From: Pseudonocardia sp.
GTDB taxonomy: Bacteria; Actinomycetota; Actinomycetes; Mycobacteriales; Pseudonocardiaceae
Assembly (NCBI GenBank): GCA_030453005.1
Contig: JAKDLE010000152.1
Span: 1 to 6,859, forward strand
DNA: 6,859 nt
Direction of reading: 5' to 3'
Numbering within the stretch: position 1 is the first letter of the stretch; every line of letters starts with the position of its first letter. The notes under the pieces were generated by a model. The model had not been told where the DNA came from, did not search any database, and was given only the letters and a program-made list of their open reading frames with translations. Shown here piece by piece: positions 6,207-6,859 of this stretch. A program made the translations under genes and the position numbers.

Positions 6207-6231
6207 GTTCCCCGGGCCCCGCGAGTCAAAC
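6207..6231 (-). promoter_or_regulatory. Candidate stress-sigma promoter of the hemerythrin gene
   Basis: On the minus strand GTTT (6231–6228), 15 bases and GGGAAC (6212–6207) lie eight bases before the ATG. The mycobacterial SigF-type consensus is about GTTT-N15–17-GGGTAT, so the −10 half is only a partial match. The surroundings are GC-rich, which makes G runs common. Confidence 0.35.
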
Positions 6232-6276
6232 GCGGTGGCGAACGTCGTGCGTCGGCCTGCTGGTCCGGCACGGAAC

Positions 6277-6298
6277 TGTCGGTGCCCCGGCGCATGAT
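6277..6298 (+). promoter_or_regulatory. RecA-NDp (PafBC-type) promoter of the Lhr helicase gene
   Basis: TGTCGGTG (6277–6284), exactly eight bases, then CATGAT (6293–6298) match tTGTCRgtg-N8-TAnnnT except for the leading T and the first −10 base. Six bases separate CATGAT from the ATG at 6305, so the transcript is probably leaderless. The TGTCGGTG element is identical to that of the proximal recA promoter. Confidence 0.65.
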
Positions 6299-6304
6299 GG
6301 AGCC

Positions 6305-6859
6305 ATGACCGAGCCTGCGAGCGGATCGTCGGCACCGCGCCCGCCCGCGGTGCCGGCCGAGGGCGGCGCGTTGGCCGGGTTCTCCCCCGCCACCCGTGCG
6401 TGGTTCACCGGCGCATTCGCTGCGCCCACAGCCGCGCAGGACGGCGCGTGGGCGGCGGCGCAGGCGGGCCGCCACGCGCTCGTCGTCGCGCCGACGGGTT
6501 CGGGCAAGACGCTCGCGGCGTTCCTGTGGGCGCTCGACCGGCTGGCCGCGGGCCCGCCCCCGGAGGACGCGAAGCACCGCTGCCGGATTCTCTACGTCTC
6601 GCCGCTCAAGGCACTGGCCGTCGACGTGCAGCGCAACCTGCGCTCCCCGCTCGCGGGCATCCGGCAGGCGGCGCAGCGGCTGGGTCTGCCCGTCCCCGAC
6701 ATCACCGTGGGCATGCGCACGGGCGACACGCCCGCCGACGAGCGGCGGAGGTTCCTGCGCACCCCGCCGGACGTGCTGGTCACCACCCCGGAGTCACTGT
6801 TCCTGATCCTGACGTCGGCGGCGCGGGAGTCGCTTCGCGGGATGGAGACGGTGATCCTG
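6305..6859 (+). CDS. lhr: Lhr-family superfamily 2 ATP-dependent helicase, 5' part
   Basis: Lhr proteins are large (about 1500 aa in actinobacteria) 3'-to-5' DNA or RNA:DNA helicases linked to DNA repair. Only the first 185 codons are present and the frame is still open at the window edge. Visible features are a Pro/Ala-rich leader (residues 1–22), FSPATRAWF...PTAAQ resembling the Lhr Q-motif region, Walker A APTGSGKT (62–69), motif Ia YVSPLKALAVD (97–107), TGDT (139–142) and TTPESL (160–165). The sequence stops at ETVIL, just before where the DEVH box should come. The ATG at 6305 is chosen because a −10-like CATGAT lies six bases upstream. GGAG at 6299–6302 is too close to act as a Shine-Dalgarno. 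The upstream PafBC-type element suggests damage induction. Confidence 0.9.
   Translation, partial: MTEPASGSSAPRPPAVPAEGGALAGFSPATRAWFTGAFAAPTAAQDGAWAAAQAGRHALVVAPTGSGKTLAAFLWALDRLAAGPPPEDAKHRCRILYVSPLKALAVDVQRNLRSPLAGIRQAAQRLGLPVPDITVGMRTGDTPADERRRFLRTPPDVLVTTPESLFLILTSAARESLRGMETVIL

Noticed and set aside
6201..6215. CCGGG/CCCGG hairpin before the hemerythrin start
   Set aside because: It has five G/C pairs in very GC-rich DNA, which is easily chance, and it overlaps the candidate −10.
6267..6286. GGCAC/GTGCC short inverted repeat upstream of lhr as an operator
   Set aside because: It has only five base pairs with a 10-base gap, and it overlaps the TGTCGGTG promoter element that explains the sequence better.
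5253..6335. Overlapping minus-strand (5253–6335) and plus-strand (5287–6297) long open frames
   Set aside because: They overlap the hemerythrin gene, whose H/HxxxE ligand pattern is decisive, and show only Arg/Ser/Pro- or Ala/Val-rich bias.

Overview
The window looks like a high-GC actinobacterial chromosome. Third codon positions are almost all G or C. The order DUF3046 – recA – recX matches the mycobacterial arrangement (Rv2738c – recA – recX), and the long disordered RecX and the compact leaderless-type starts also fit. A pseudonocardial relative is my best guess, but no marker here fixes the genus.

Layout, left to right. Bases 1–149 hold no gene I can support, only a 12-bp inverted repeat that probably ends the recA–recX transcript. 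Bases 150–1424 (minus) are recX, with a very long low-complexity N-terminal extension containing a hexapeptide repeat. Bases 1427–4849 (minus) are recA, read as one 1140-residue precursor carrying two inteins. The first (430 aa) splits the Walker A P-loop. The second (365 aa) sits in the L2 DNA-binding loop, at the site and with the length of the Mycobacterium leprae RecA intein. Removing both leaves a normal 345-residue RecA. Bases 4850–5048 are the recA control region: a SOS (LexA) box upstream and a RecA-NDp/PafBC-type promoter nearer the gene. DUF3046 (5049–5243, minus) follows. A 251-base spacer comes next, then a previously uncalled 40-codon ORF (5495–5617, plus) for a small single-pass membrane protein. 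A hemerythrin-like HHE protein is at 5698–6198 (minus). The 5' part of an Lhr-type superfamily 2 helicase (6305 onward, plus) runs off the right edge.

How it fits together. RecA, its modulator RecX and the Lhr helicase are DNA-damage-response functions. recA carries both a LexA operator and a TGTCGGTG-N8-TACGGT promoter. lhr carries TGTCGGTG-N8-CATGAT ending six bases before its ATG. This suggests one LexA-independent damage regulon covering both genes. Because both inteins interrupt essential RecA loops, active RecA also depends on two protein-splicing events, a post-translational layer on top of the two transcriptional ones. The small membrane ORF and DUF3046 share an identical TAGCCT-N6-start arrangement typical of leaderless actinobacterial mRNAs.
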